Notes under the pieces: generated by a model
Seen by the model: only the letters and a program-made list of their open reading frames with translations
Told to the model about the DNA's origin: nothing
Database searches by the model: none
From: Brevibacterium atlanticum
GTDB lineage: Bacteria; Actinomycetota; Actinomycetes; Actinomycetales; Brevibacteriaceae
Assembly (NCBI RefSeq): GCF_011617245.1
Contig: NZ_CP050152.1
Span: 1,798,001 to 1,862,000, forward strand
DNA: 64,000 nucleotides
Direction: 5' to 3'
Position numbers and translations under genes: made by a program
Shown here: piece after piece, positions 50,122 through 59,405 of the stretch
How positions within the stretch are numbered: the stretch's first letter is position 1
Layout: each line of letters opens with the position of its first letter

Positions 50122-53100
50122 TGAGCACCTCGTCCTCACCCACCTCCGCACGCATGCCGGCGAATCGGCCACGACGTTCGCCGCTGCTGCTCACCCTCGT
50201 ATCGGTGGCGATCCTGCTGATCGCCTTCATCTCCTTCACACAGGTCTACACCGAGGTGCTCTGGTTCAAGCAGATCGACGCCTCTCAGGTCTTCCGCACT
50301 ATGTGGATCACCCGCGGTCTGACCTTCCTCGCCGGTTTCATCGTCATGGCCGTCCCGGTGTGGGTGAGCCTGCACCTGGCCTACCGCAATCGGCCCGTCT
50401 ACGCGCCGACGACTCCGCGTCAGGAGAACCTCGACCGGTACCGTGAGGCCATCGAACCGCTGCGCAAGGTCGCGACGATCGCGATTCCCGCCGTCGTCGG
50501 CGTTCTCGCCGGCATCACCGCCTCGGCGAATTGGAACACGGTCCTCGAGTGGTTCCACTCCACGTCGTTCGGATCGAGTGATCCGCAGTTCGGACTCGAC
50601 AAGTCCTTCTTCGTCTTCGTCCTGCCCGGTCTGCGGCTGATCGGCGACCAGGTGGGAATGGCTGTGCTGCTGTCCCTCATCGCTGCCGTCGTCGCCCACT
50701 ATCTCTTCGGCGGCATCCGTCCGGGAGAGCAGAGGGGCGTCATCCTGACGAAGACGGCGCAATGGCAGCTGGGCATCACCGTGGCTGTGCTCATCCTCGC
50801 CCAGGCCGGTCGTCTCTGGCTCGCCCGCTACGACCGACTCACCGCAGCCGGGGGAATCGTCCCCGGCGTCACCTACGTCGACGACCGTGCGGCGCTGCCC
50901 GCGATGGCGATCGTGGCGATCGCCGCTGTGCTCGTCGCATTGCTGTTCGTCTACACCGCGTGGAAGGGCAATTGGCGGATCTCGATCATCGCGACGCTCA
51001 CGCTCATCGTCCTCGGCGGAGTTTCGATCATCGGCTACCCGGCGCTGATCCAGCAGTTCCAGGTCAACCCCTCGCAGCAGAGCCTCGAGTCGAAGTACAT
51101 CCAGCACAACATCGACGCCACCCGTGACGCCTTCGACTTCGATGACATCGAGGTGACTCCGTACGAACCGAGCACGACCGGTGAGAAGGGCGCGCTGCGG
51201 AAGGACGCGGAGACCGCGGCCTCGATCCGACTGCTCGACCCGAACCTGGTCTCGGACACCTTCCGTCAGCTCCAGCAGGTCCGCCCCTACTACTCGTTCC
51301 CACAGAAGCTCGACGTCGATCGCTACGACATGGACGGAGACAGGCGAGACACCGTCATCGCCGTGCGTGAACTCGCTCCGAGCTCGGTGAACAATCAGAG
51401 TTGGTTCAACCGCGCCATCGTCTACACCCACGGCTTCGGTGTCGTCGCCGCCAACGGCAACCAGCGCAACTCCGACGGCGAACCGACCTTCATGGAGTCC
51501 GACATCCCGCCGAAGGGTGATTTCCCCGAGTACGAACCGCGGGTCTACTTCGGTGAGTCGTCACCGGACTACTCGATCGTCGGTGCCGAGGAGGGCGCAA
51601 AACCGCGCGAACTCGACTACCCCTCCGACGAAGAGGGCGGCGCCGGCCAGGTCAACAACACCTTCACCGGCAACGGCGGCCCGACCGTGGGCAACCTGTT
51701 CAACCGACTCGCCTACGCGCTGAAGTTCCAGGACGAGCAGATCCTGCTCTCGGACGCGCTCAACGACAAGTCGCAGATCCTCTACGATCGTCATCCGCGG
51801 GAGCGCGTGGAGAAGCTGGCGCCCTTCCTCAAGATCGACGGCGACCCGTACCCGGCCGTCGTCGACGGGAAGATCAAGTGGATCCTCGACGGCTACACCA
51901 CGGCCGAGGACTACCCGTACTCGACCCCGCAGCCGCTGCAGCAGGCGACCGAGGATTCGACGACGGCGACCGCCCCGAACAACGTGGCCACACTGCCCGA
52001 TGACGAGGTCAACTACATCCGGAACTCGGTGAAGATCACGGTCGACGCCTATGACGGTTCCGTGGACATGTACCAGTGGGACAAGGACGATCCGGTCCTC
52101 AAGACCTGGATGAAGGTCTTCCCGGGTCTCATCAAATCCTCATCGGAGATGTCGAGTGACCTCATGAGCCACGTCAGGTACCCCGAGGACATGTTCAAGG
52201 TCCAGCGCGACCTGCTCGCGAAGTACCACGTCTCCTCGGCCAGTGAGTTCTACACCGGTCAGGACTTCTGGACCCTTCCGACGGATCCGACGAAGCGGGC
52301 CAGCAGCGGTCTGACACAGCCGCCGTTCTACATGACTCTGCAGATGCCGGGGCAGGAGTCGCCCTCGTTCTCGCTGACGAGCTCCTACATCCCCGAACGC
52401 TCCTCAGAGGGGCAGTCGCGCAACAACCTCACGGGCTTCCTGTCCGCTGATGCGGATGCCGGTGACAAGAAGGGCGAGACGTCGGAGAACTACGGCAAGC
52501 TCAGACTTCTGCAGCTGCCGCGCAATACGACGGTGCCCGGACCGGGTCAGGCGCAGAACAACTTCAATACCGCACCCGATGTCCAGCGCAGCCTCAACCT
52601 GCTTCGCCAGGGCGAGTCCGAGGTGGAGAACGGCAACCTGCTGACCCTGCCGATCGGCGGCGGTCTGCTCTACGTGCAGCCCGTCTATGTCCGGTCCGCC
52701 GGTGAGACCTCCTACCCGTTGCTGCAGCACGTGCTCGTGGCCTTCGGTGAGGACATCGGATTCGCTCCGACCCTCGACGAGGCACTCGATCAGGTCTTCG
52801 GCGGCGACTCCGGCGCCAAGGCCGGCGACGCAGGAACCGAAGACAGCGGGGATGGAGAATCCGGTTCGTCCTCCTCCGGCGGAGACTCCGGCGACGAGGG
52901 TTCCGGATCCGGCGGTTCGTCGGACAAGGCTCTCAACGATGCGCTCCAGGAAGCCAGGAAGGCGATGGAGGACTCCGATGCCGCGCTCAAGGAAGGCGAC
53001 TTCGAAGAGTACGGCAAGGCGCAGGACCGGTTGAAGAACGCCATCGACGACGCAGTTGCGGCCGATCCCTCGATCGCCGAGGACGGCGCCGGGGACAGCT

Positions 53101-53153
53101 CCTCAGCGCCCGCCTCGGAGCCGGCCGACGAAGGCGGCGATTCGGGCAACTGA
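50121..53153 (+). CDS. UPF0182 large membrane protein
   Basis: 1010 residues. About seven transmembrane helices in the first 320 residues (LLLTLVSVAILLIAFISF, LTFLAGFIVMAVPVWVSL, IAIPAVVGVLAGITA, MAVLLSLIAAVVAHYLF and others), then a large extracellular domain (about 320-890) with conserved family blocks (QKLDVDRYDMDG, RVYFGESSPDYSIVG, TFTGNGGPTVGNLFNRLAY). The C-terminal 120 residues are rich in Gly, Ser, Asp and Ala, ending with an amphipathic helix. No activity is established for the family. The start GTG overlaps the ylbL stop, indicating co-translation. A strong terminator follows. Confidence 0.95.
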   Translation: MSTSSSPTSARMPANRPRRSPLLLTLVSVAILLIAFISFTQVYTEVLWFKQIDASQVFRTMWITRGLTFLAGFIVMAVPVWVSLHLAYRNRPVYAPTTPRQENLDRYREAIEPLRKVATIAIPAVVGVLAGITASANWNTVLEWFHSTSFGSSDPQFGLDKSFFVFVLPGLRLIGDQVGMAVLLSLIAAVVAHYLFGGIRPGEQRGVILTKTAQWQLGITVAVLILAQAGRLWLARYDRLTAAGGIVPGVTYVDDRAALPAMAIVAIAAVLVALLFVYTAWKGNWRISIIATLTLIVLGGVSIIGYPALIQQFQVNPSQQSLESKYIQHNIDATRDAFDFDDIEVTPYEPSTTGEKGALRKDAETAASIRLLDPNLVSDTFRQLQQVRPYYSFPQKLDVDRYDMDGDRRDTVIAVRELAPSSVNNQSWFNRAIVYTHGFGVVAANGNQRNSDGEPTFMESDIPPKGDFPEYEPRVYFGESSPDYSIVGAEEGAKPRELDYPSDEEGGAGQVNNTFTGNGGPTVGNLFNRLAYALKFQDEQILLSDALNDKSQILYDRHPRERVEKLAPFLKIDGDPYPAVVDGKIKWILDGYTTAEDYPYSTPQPLQQATEDSTTATAPNNVATLPDDEVNYIRNSVKITVDAYDGSVDMYQWDKDDPVLKTWMKVFPGLIKSSSEMSSDLMSHVRYPEDMFKVQRDLLAKYHVSSASEFYTGQDFWTLPTDPTKRASSGLTQPPFYMTLQMPGQESPSFSLTSSYIPERSSEGQSRNNLTGFLSADADAGDKKGETSENYGKLRLLQLPRNTTVPGPGQAQNNFNTAPDVQRSLNLLRQGESEVENGNLLTLPIGGGLLYVQPVYVRSAGETSYPLLQHVLVAFGEDIGFAPTLDEALDQVFGGDSGAKAGDAGTEDSGDGESGSSSSGGDSGDEGSGSGGSSDKALNDALQEARKAMEDSDAALKEGDFEEYGKAQDRLKNAIDDAVAADPSIAEDGAGDSSSAPASEPADEGGDSGN

Positions 53154-53237
53154 GTCGGCTCCTGCCGAACGGGTCCGGTGCGGCGAGGCTGCGCTGGACC
53201 CGTTCGGGTAGGGCCGGCTGGGCTCGGCCAGAGTGAG

Positions 53238-53271
53238 ACGAACGCCCCTGGGTTACCCCAGGGGCGTTCGT
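53238..53271 (+). terminator. Terminator after the UPF0182 gene
   Basis: ACGAACGCCCCTGGG (53238-53252) pairs perfectly with CCCAGGGGCGTTCGT (53257-53271): a 15-bp stem with loop TTAC. It follows the stop by 85 bases. The remaining part of the 340-base stretch up to the tRNA shows no gene or other element I can support. Confidence 0.88.
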
Positions 53272-53493
53272 CGTACTCGGAGCGTGTGCGAATGGCCGAT
53301 CAGCGCACGACGTGCAGCTCGCGACGGGCACGTGACTGTGCATGAGAAGTGTGAGCGTCGCGTACTGATTTTCGTCGCTGCGCGTGCGCCCTGGGCATAC
53401 AGTCGCGCTGATGCATGGGGGCCGGGCCGAACAGGGCTGTGAATGAGAAGAACCCCCAGCCAGATTGACTGACTGAGGGTTCTGCCACTGTCG

Positions 53494-53567
53494 TGGCGGG
53501 GGAGGGATTTGAACCCTCGACCTCCGGGTTATGAGCCCGGCGAGCTACCGAACTGCTCCACCCCGCG
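53494..53567 (-). tRNA. Initiator tRNA-fMet (CAT)
   Basis: 74-nt cloverleaf without encoded CCA: acceptor CGCGGGG with CCCCGC, D-arm GAGC/GCTC, anticodon stem CCGGG/CCCGG around loop CTCATAA, T-arm GAGGG/CCCTC with loop TTCAAAT. The three GC pairs next to the anticodon loop and a 1-72 mismatch (C1 opposite C72) identify the initiator rather than the elongator. No other tRNA is adjacent. Confidence 0.95.
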
Positions 53568-53700
53568 GCGTGTTCTCAACTCTACATGAACCGTCACCTG
53601 CTGGCCAAACCGCGGACAGGTGACCTCCGCCACATGTCCACTTGCCATTCACCTTTCGGCGGTCGAAGGGACTCGAGGGTGACATTCTTCGAGTGAGGGC

Positions 53701-53754
53701 TTGCATATGGTTGAAAGCTCAACTAGAGTGACACTCGTACTTCAAATTTCAACT
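53701..53754 (+). promoter_or_regulatory. yceI promoter with two operator-like palindromes
   Basis: A -35 TTGCAT (53701-53706), 17-base spacer and -10 TAGAGT (53724-53729) precede yceI. The spacer is largely a palindrome GTTGAAAGCTCAAC (53710-53723). A related element TTCAAATTTCAA (53741-53752) lies 30 bases downstream of the matching bases of the first. A dimeric repressor binding here would block the polymerase; MarR-family control of yceI is a plausible precedent, not shown here. Confidence 0.6.
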
Positions 53755-53766
53755 AAAGGAGACATC

Positions 53767-54315
53767 ATGACTGCACTGCCTCAGGGACTCACCGCCGGAA
53801 CCTGGACCATCGACCCCGTCCACTCGGAGTTCACCTTCACCGCCCGCCACGCCGGCGTCTCGAAGGTCCGCGGACACTTCGAAGAGATCGCGGGTACGGT
53901 CAACGTGGGTGAGACCCTCGAAGACAGCTCGGTGAAGGCCGAGGCTGCCGCTTCCTCGATCAACACCCGCAACGAACAGCGCGACGGTCACCTCAAGAGC
54001 GGTGACTTCTTCCTCGCCGACGAGCACCCGAAGCTCACCTTCACCTCCACCGGCATCAAGGCCGACGGCGCTGACGAGTTCGAGACCGTCGGCGAGCTGA
54101 CGATGCGCGGCGTGACCAAGGAAGTCACCTTCTCGACCGAGTTCGCCGGTGTCGCCACCGACCCGAACGGCAACCAGGTCGCCGGCCTCTCGGCAACCGC
54201 CGACGTCAACCGCAAGGACTTCGGCATGTCCTTCGAAGCCGTCCTCGGCGGAGGCGAGCTCCTCGTGTCCGACAAGATCAAGATCGAACTCGAACTCGAG
54301 CTCGTCAAGGCCTGA
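53767..54315 (+). CDS. yceI: YceI-family lipocalin-like protein
   Basis: 182 residues, beta-barrel fold that binds isoprenoid-like lipids in characterised relatives. The pattern is typical: WTIDPVHSEFTFTARHAGVSKVRG near residue 14, SINTRNEQRDGHLKSGDFF near 60, LTFTSTGIKADG near 92, GELTMRGVTKEVTF near 110. No signal peptide is visible, so this version is cytoplasmic. AAAGGAG lies 4 bases before the ATG. Control probably through the palindromes at the promoter. Monocistronic, closed by a hairpin. Confidence 0.95.
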   Translation: MTALPQGLTAGTWTIDPVHSEFTFTARHAGVSKVRGHFEEIAGTVNVGETLEDSSVKAEAAASSINTRNEQRDGHLKSGDFFLADEHPKLTFTSTGIKADGADEFETVGELTMRGVTKEVTFSTEFAGVATDPNGNQVAGLSATADVNRKDFGMSFEAVLGGGELLVSDKIKIELELELVKA

Positions 54316-54337
54316 CCGACCCGCGGCGACGACAGAA

Positions 54338-54375
54338 AGAAGGGGCGAACCACGCAGCGCGTGGTCGCCCCTTCT
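54338..54375. terminator. Bidirectional terminator between yceI and the aminotransferase gene
   Basis: An inverted repeat with left arm starting at 54338 (AGAAGGGGCGA, one bulged A, CCACGC) and right arm ending at 54375 (GCGTGGTCGCCCCTTCT). It serves the two convergent genes; on the plus strand the hairpin ends in TTCT. Confidence 0.8.
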
Positions 54376-54400
54376 GCCGTTGTGCGCCGCGGTTCTCCCC

Positions 54401-55666
54401 TCAGTGCACAGACCTCAGCGCGTCGGGATGATCCCGGAGGTGCTCGCCGAGCGCGATGAACTGCTGAGCGCCCTTGTCGACGTCCTCAACGGACTTGCAG
54501 AACGAATACCGGATCGAGGACCGGTAGGCCTCATATGCCGGGCTTCCCTGCCGACAGAGCGCTGGCACCGGAATGCCCACGAGTGAGAACTCGCGAGCAA
54601 GCAGGTCATTGAGCGCGAAGGCATCGAGATCCGTCAGGGCGGAGAAGTCCATCACAGTGAAGTATCCGGCACGCGGGGTGGAGGAGATCGCATCCGGCAC
54701 CGTCCTGCAGGCGGGCACCAGCACCTCGGCGCGGGCGGCCAGAGAGGCCCGATTGTCCTCAACGAAGTGAGAGTCCCCGTTAAGCAGCCGGGCCACACCG
54801 ATCTGCATCGGCCCGCCGGCGGTGAATGTGAGGAACTGCTTGACCGCCTGGATGGCTTCGCGCACCTCGCGAGCCGCGATGACCCAGCCGACTTTCCACC
54901 CGGTGGTGTTCCACGATTTGCCGGCCGAGGAGACGGTGACCACCCGATCGCGATCCGCGATCGCGACTGCCGGCGGGACATGTCCCTGTTCGGTGAGCAC
55001 GAGCTGTTCGTAGACCTCGTCGGTCAGCACCCAGGCATCGACTTCGTCGGCGGCCGCCCCGATGTGGGCGAGCTCGGAGGCGGTGAAGAGATAGCCCGTG
55101 GGATTGTGCGGGGTGTTGACGAGGATGATCGCCGGTCGGGTCTCGGCCACGACGCGGTCGAAGAGCTCCCAGTCCGGGGCGAATCCGCCGTTGCCGTCGG
55201 GCAGGATCGGCACGGTGTGCAGGCTGCCTCCGGCCGCGGTGATCGCCGCCGGGTAGGAGTCATAGAACGGTTCGAACGCGAGGACGGCACCGCCGCGGGG
55301 CAGGAGGGCGAGGATCGCCGCCGTCAGTCCTTCAGTGGCACCGGCGGTGTAGAGCACCTCGGCGGGGTCGACGCGCTGCGCGAAGTCCCGTCCGCGCTGT
55401 GCTGCGACGGCCTCGAGCAGCTGAGGGAAACCCTGGCCCGGGGCATACTGGTTGAACCCGGCGCGCATCGCCTCGGTGGTGGCGTCGATGAGTTCGGGAG
55501 GCGGCTCCGTACCCGGCGCGCCCTGGCCGAGGTTGATCGCTCCCACGCGGGCGGCGAGCTTGGTCATCTGCCCGTAGATCGTCTCACCGATCGACCCATC
55601 GGGATTCGTCAGCCCTGCGGACTCGGCCATTGCGTGCCACAGATCAGCCCTGCGGACATCCGGCAT
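54401..55666 (-). CDS. PLP-dependent aminotransferase (class I/II)
   Basis: 421 residues. Fold-type I aminotransferase with substrate motif NTPHNPTGYLF near residue 184, the aspartate in LTDEVYEQLVL near 214, and the PLP lysine in SSAGKSWNTTGWKVGWV near 248. The region INLGQGAPGTEPP resembles kynurenine/methionine aminotransferase-like (YbdL/DapL-type) members. Exact substrate unknown. The start ATG overlaps the hisN stop (TGATG) with AAGGAG upstream, so the two are translationally coupled. A role with HisN in histidine metabolism is possible, but this is not HisC by sequence pattern. Confidence 0.88.
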   Translation of the reverse strand: MPDVRRADLWHAMAESAGLTNPDGSIGETIYGQMTKLAARVGAINLGQGAPGTEPPPELIDATTEAMRAGFNQYAPGQGFPQLLEAVAAQRGRDFAQRVDPAEVLYTAGATEGLTAAILALLPRGGAVLAFEPFYDSYPAAITAAGGSLHTVPILPDGNGGFAPDWELFDRVVAETRPAIILVNTPHNPTGYLFTASELAHIGAAADEVDAWVLTDEVYEQLVLTEQGHVPPAVAIADRDRVVTVSSAGKSWNTTGWKVGWVIAAREVREAIQAVKQFLTFTAGGPMQIGVARLLNGDSHFVEDNRASLAARAEVLVPACRTVPDAISSTPRAGYFTVMDFSALTDLDAFALNDLLAREFSLVGIPVPALCRQGSPAYEAYRSSIRYSFCKSVEDVDKGAQQFIALGEHLRDHPDALRSVH

Positions 55667-56457
55667 CAGGAGATCTCCTTCGGTTCGACCCGACCGAGCA
55701 GGTCGAGCGCCGCCTCGTGGAGGCGGGAGTTGCTGGCCACGGCATTGCCGCCGAAGGGCCCGGGCACGCCCGCCGTGTTCGTGAACGTGCCCCCGGCCTC
55801 GAGCACGATGGGCACGAGCGCACCCATGTCGTACAGGGCCAATTCGGGTTCGCAGGCGAGGTCGACGGCTCCCTCGGCCAGCAGCATATACGAGTAGAAA
55901 TCCCCGTATCCGCGGGTCCGCCACAGGCTCTCGCAGAGTTCGAGGAACCCGTCGAAGGCACCCAGTTCCTTCCATCCCGACAGCGACGCATACGACAGGG
56001 AAGCGTCGGCGAGCCGGTCGACCTCGGACACCGAGATCCGCTTCGCGGGTGCTCCCAGCACCGAGGCGAAGGCTCCCTTACCGCGTTCGGCCCACCAGCG
56101 CCGGCCGAGTGCCGGGGCCGAGACCATCCCCAGCAGCGGGGTCTCACCGTCGTAGAGGGAGATGAGCGTGGCCCATACGGGCACGCCGCGGACGAAGTTC
56201 TTCGTTCCGTCGATCGGGTCGATGATCCAACGCCGAGGTGACTGACCGTGGGAGCCGAATTCCTCCCCGAGGACGCTGTCGTCGGGCCGTTCCTGCTCGA
56301 TCCGGGCCATGATCGCCTGCTCGACGGCGCGGTCGCATTCGGTGACCGGAGTGAGGTCGGGTTTGGTCTCGACAGTGAAGTCCTGAGCGGTGAATCGGGC
56401 CAGGCTGATGTCGTCGGCGAGATCGGCGAGTTCGCTCGCCAGGTCGAGGTCGTTCAT
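55666..56457 (-). CDS. hisN: Histidinol-phosphatase (inositol-monophosphatase family)
   Basis: 263 residues. Mg-dependent phosphatase of the IMPase fold, with GEEFG (metal Glu) near residue 65, WIIDPIDGTKNFVRGVPVW near 77 and YDMGALVPIVLEAGG near 208. This close relative of actinobacterial HisN would dephosphorylate histidinol phosphate. Inositol monophosphate is an alternative substrate. It lies 9 bases downstream of rsgA and overlaps the downstream aminotransferase start, making an rsgA-hisN-aminotransferase operon, with aroA 1 base before rsgA. Confidence 0.9.
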   Translation of the reverse strand: MNDLDLASELADLADDISLARFTAQDFTVETKPDLTPVTECDRAVEQAIMARIEQERPDDSVLGEEFGSHGQSPRRWIIDPIDGTKNFVRGVPVWATLISLYDGETPLLGMVSAPALGRRWWAERGKGAFASVLGAPAKRISVSEVDRLADASLSYASLSGWKELGAFDGFLELCESLWRTRGYGDFYSYMLLAEGAVDLACEPELALYDMGALVPIVLEAGGTFTNTAGVPGPFGGNAVASNSRLHEAALDLLGRVEPKEIS

Positions 56458-56466
56458 GCCCTCAGC

Positions 56467-57525
56467 CTATCCAGTCGGAGGCAGCAGCCTGCGCAGCGAC
56501 TCCAGCCGTGAGACGCCGCCCGCTCCGGCCCGGTCGGCCGCCACCCACTCGTCGAGTCGGCAGCCGGGGGAGTCGGGAAGATGAGTGCAGCCGCGCGGGC
56601 AGTCCGCAATGGCCTCGACGAGTTCGGGAAAGGCCGACAGCAGTGTCTCCCGGTCGACATGGGCGAGGCCGAAGCTGCGCACACCGGGGGTGTCGATGAG
56701 CCAGCCTCCGCCGTCGAGGGGGAGGCAGACGGCCGAGGAGGAGGTGTGGCGTCCGCGACCCGTGACGTCGTTGACGTGGCCGGTCGCGCGCTCGGCGGCG
56801 GGCACGAGCGCATTGGTCAGCGTGGACTTGCCGACTCCCGAATGGCCGACGAGGACGCTGATCCGACCGGTGAGCCGCTCGAGCACCTCGGCGTCGACGG
56901 TGTTGTGCTCGCCTCCGATGGCCGATTCGACGATGTCGACACCGCTGGCGGCAAACCGGCGGCGGATCTCCTCGGCCGAAGCCAGGTCCGTCTTGGTGAC
57001 GATGAGCAGGGGCTCGATGTCCGCATCGTATGCGGCGACGAGGGCCCGGTCGATGAGTCCGTAGGAGGGTTCCGGGTCCATGGTCGCGGTGACGATTCCC
57101 ATGACGTCGACATTGGCGACGATGACACGTTCGGTCGGGTCCGTGTCATCGGCGCTGCGGCGGAGCAGATTCCGCCGCTTCACGATCTCGACGAGCCGGG
57201 CCAGGGAACCCTCCTGTCCAGAGGTGTCGCCGACGAGGCGGACGATGTCACCGGGCACGATCGCCTGCTTCCGCAGGCCGGAGGCGCGCACCGCCGTCAC
57301 CGAGGTGGCTCGTCGGTCCTTCTTCCCCTTTCCTCCGCGCACGTGAGTGGGGGAGGTGAAGCCGCCGGACCTGTCGGCGAGGATGACCCGGTAGCGCCCA
57401 CGGTCGACGGCGGTGACCATGCCGGTCACGGCGTCGCTGTGGTCGGGTCGGTTCTTCGTGCGAGGGCGGGAGCCGCGACGGTTCGGTCGCGGTCGGTAGT
57501 CCTCGTCGCGGTAGATCTTCGCCAT
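56467..57525 (-). CDS. rsgA: Ribosome small-subunit-dependent GTPase RsgA
   Basis: A circularly permuted GTPase for late 30S maturation, 352 residues. An OB-fold N-terminus (RYRVILADRSGG) is followed by G4 VTKTDL near residue 178, G1 GHSGVGKSTLTNAL near 227, G3 DTPGVRSFGL near 280, and a zinc motif CPRGCTHLPDSPGC near 310. The basic N-terminal 30 residues suit rRNA contact. It begins 1 base after the aroA stop. The aroA-rsgA pair and nearby sigH match mycobacterial Rv3227-Rv3228 and Rv3223c. Confidence 0.96.
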   Translation of the reverse strand: MAKIYRDEDYRPRPNRRGSRPRTKNRPDHSDAVTGMVTAVDRGRYRVILADRSGGFTSPTHVRGGKGKKDRRATSVTAVRASGLRKQAIVPGDIVRLVGDTSGQEGSLARLVEIVKRRNLLRRSADDTDPTERVIVANVDVMGIVTATMDPEPSYGLIDRALVAAYDADIEPLLIVTKTDLASAEEIRRRFAASGVDIVESAIGGEHNTVDAEVLERLTGRISVLVGHSGVGKSTLTNALVPAAERATGHVNDVTGRGRHTSSSAVCLPLDGGGWLIDTPGVRSFGLAHVDRETLLSAFPELVEAIADCPRGCTHLPDSPGCRLDEWVAADRAGAGGVSRLESLRRLLPPTG

Positions 57526-57526
57526 C

Positions 57527-58861
57527 TCAGGCCCCGGGAGAGGTCATGGCTTCCCACAGCTGGGTGAATGCGGGCAGGGTCTTGGCCACGGTGCCTGCGT
57601 TCTCGATGGTCAGGCCCTCGATGCGGAGACCGAGGATCGCCCCGGCCATGACCATGCGATGGTCATGATAGGTGTGCCAGAGAGCCGGACGCAGTTCGGC
57701 GCCGCCGGTGATCGTCAGCGCGTCGGGGTGTTCGACGACGTCGACGCCGACGGCGCTCAGTTCGCGTGTCAGCGCGGCCAGACGATCCGTTTCGTGTCCG
57801 CGCAGGTGGCCGATTCCGCGCAGCTGCGAGGTGCCCTCGGCCAGCCCGGCCAATGCCGCGACGACAGGGGTGAGCTCTCCGACCGCGGAGAGGTCGAGGT
57901 CGACGGCACGAAGTGCGGAGGGCCCGGTGACGTGCAGTCCGTCTCGATCGAGGATCGCCTGCGCGCCGAAGGCCTCGGCGATGTCGCGGAAGCCGTCTCC
58001 GGCCTGTGTGGTGTGGACCGGCCAGTCGGTGATCGTGACCGTTCCGTCAGTGGCCACAGCGGCGGCGGCGAAGGCGGCCGCGTTGGACAGATCCGGTTCG
58101 ACGAGGACGTCGAGTCCCCGCGGCAGGCCGGGTTCGACGATCCACCGTTCCGGTTCGGGTTCGCTGATGTCGACCCCGGCGTCCCTGAGCACCTCGAGGG
58201 TCATGTCGACATGGGTGCGGCTGGGCACGCCGGTGCCGGTGTTGATGAGTTCGAGCCCCAACGGCATGACGGGGGCGGCCAGCAGCAGTCCGGAGACGAA
58301 TTGACTCGAGGCGCTGGCGTCGATTTCGAGGTGACCGCCGCGCAGCTGGGCGCTGGGACGGATGGACAGCGGCAGCAGGCCGTCTGCGGAGGTGATCGAT
58401 GCGCCGAGGCGGCTCAGCGAGTCCACGGTCACCGACATCGGTCGCACCCGGGCCTGCTCATCGCCGTCGAGGACGACTTCGCGTCCGGTCAGGGCGGCCA
58501 GCGGCGGGATGAAGCGCATGACGGTCCCGGCGAGACCACAGTCGATCGTGATCGGCTCGGCCGCCTCGGCGGGTGAATCCGCGGCCGCGGCGAAGTCGAT
58601 CGGCTCGATGTGGAGGACATCTCCGTCGTCGTCGATGTCGGCTCCGAGCGCGCGCAGCGCCTCGATCATGAGCAGAGTGTCGCGGCTGCGCAGCCAGCCC
58701 TTGAGATCGGATCCGGACTGGGCGAGGGCGGCGAGGACGAGATAGCGGTTCGTCAGCGATTTCGATCCGGGAACGGTGACGGCGGCGGTGATGGACGAAC
58801 CGGCGACTGGTGCCTGCCAGTCGCCGGTCGCCGGGGGAGTCTGCGTGGGGATGTCAGTCAA
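57527..58861 (-). CDS. aroA: 3-phosphoshikimate 1-carboxyvinyltransferase (EPSP synthase)
   Basis: Sixth step of the shikimate pathway: adds the enolpyruvyl group from PEP to shikimate 3-phosphate. 444 residues. Key segments: VPGSKSLTNRYLVLAAL near residue 33 (shikimate/PEP site), GLAGTVMRFIPPLAAL near 108, DASASSQFVSGLLLA near 173, and the C-terminal VDVVEHPDALTI with YHDHRMVMAGAILGL. The only possible start is a TTG at 58861, inside the doxX stop region (8-base overlap); an in-frame stop lies just upstream. Translational coupling to doxX is probable. Confidence 0.96.
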   Translation of the reverse strand: MTDIPTQTPPATGDWQAPVAGSSITAAVTVPGSKSLTNRYLVLAALAQSGSDLKGWLRSRDTLLMIEALRALGADIDDDGDVLHIEPIDFAAAADSPAEAAEPITIDCGLAGTVMRFIPPLAALTGREVVLDGDEQARVRPMSVTVDSLSRLGASITSADGLLPLSIRPSAQLRGGHLEIDASASSQFVSGLLLAAPVMPLGLELINTGTGVPSRTHVDMTLEVLRDAGVDISEPEPERWIVEPGLPRGLDVLVEPDLSNAAAFAAAAVATDGTVTITDWPVHTTQAGDGFRDIAEAFGAQAILDRDGLHVTGPSALRAVDLDLSAVGELTPVVAALAGLAEGTSQLRGIGHLRGHETDRLAALTRELSAVGVDVVEHPDALTITGGAELRPALWHTYHDHRMVMAGAILGLRIEGLTIENAGTVAKTLPAFTQLWEAMTSPGA

Positions 58862-59351
58862 CTCCGAGTGCGTTCAGCGCCTGCTTGGAGGTGTCTTCGA
58901 CGCTTGACCAGAGGTCCTCGGCGGCATGCTGGGTGCGCCACCACAGTCCGGGGCGTCCAGCGGTGTCGACGCTGGCCAGCAGAGCACCGCCGAGCATCGA
59001 GGTCCGCAGCAGCGTCCGCTCGTTGCGGGCCTTCTTCTCCTCCTTCGAGGTCGTCTTCTCGGCCGCGAGGCGCTCTCCGACGGTGTCGAGCAGGTAAGTG
59101 CCCACGAGGATCGTGGCGCTGATGCGCGGGAAGCGGCCGATGGCCAGAAGCGAGCCGGCGGCGACCTGTGCCACACCGGTGGCGCGTGCGAGGGTCGTCG
59201 CATCCACGGGCACATCGATCTGCTTGCGGGCCTGGTTGAGAAGAGGAGTGACCGAAGCGGCTGCGGCTTCGGGCCGACGCAGACGGTCGACGCCGTTGAG
59301 GAGGTATCCGGCGGCCAACATGGGCCGTGCGATGAAACGGATGGGAGACAC
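58854..59351 (-). CDS. DoxX-family membrane protein
   Basis: 165 residues, starting at a GTG (VSPIRFIARPMLAAGYL) preceded by GGAAGG. The DoxX helices include IRFIARPMLAAGYLLNGV, ATLARATGVAQVAAGSLLAI and ISATILVGTYLLD. Members of the family act as quinone-linked or stress-associated membrane subunits; the role of this one is unknown. It is divergent from sigH, with the sigH promoter in the shared 146-base gap, and it leads into aroA. Confidence 0.9.
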   Translation of the reverse strand: MSPIRFIARPMLAAGYLLNGVDRLRRPEAAAASVTPLLNQARKQIDVPVDATTLARATGVAQVAAGSLLAIGRFPRISATILVGTYLLDTVGERLAAEKTTSKEEKKARNERTLLRTSMLGGALLASVDTAGRPGLWWRTQHAAEDLWSSVEDTSKQALNALGVD

Positions 59352-59405
59352 TGTGGTCCTTCCTTGAGTGGCGGGCATCTCACTGGCAAGCATAACTGCT
59401 GTTCG

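Noticed and set aside
53233..53442. 69-codon frame between UPF0182 and the tRNA
   Set aside because: It begins within the terminator hairpin and has no ribosome site or family pattern.
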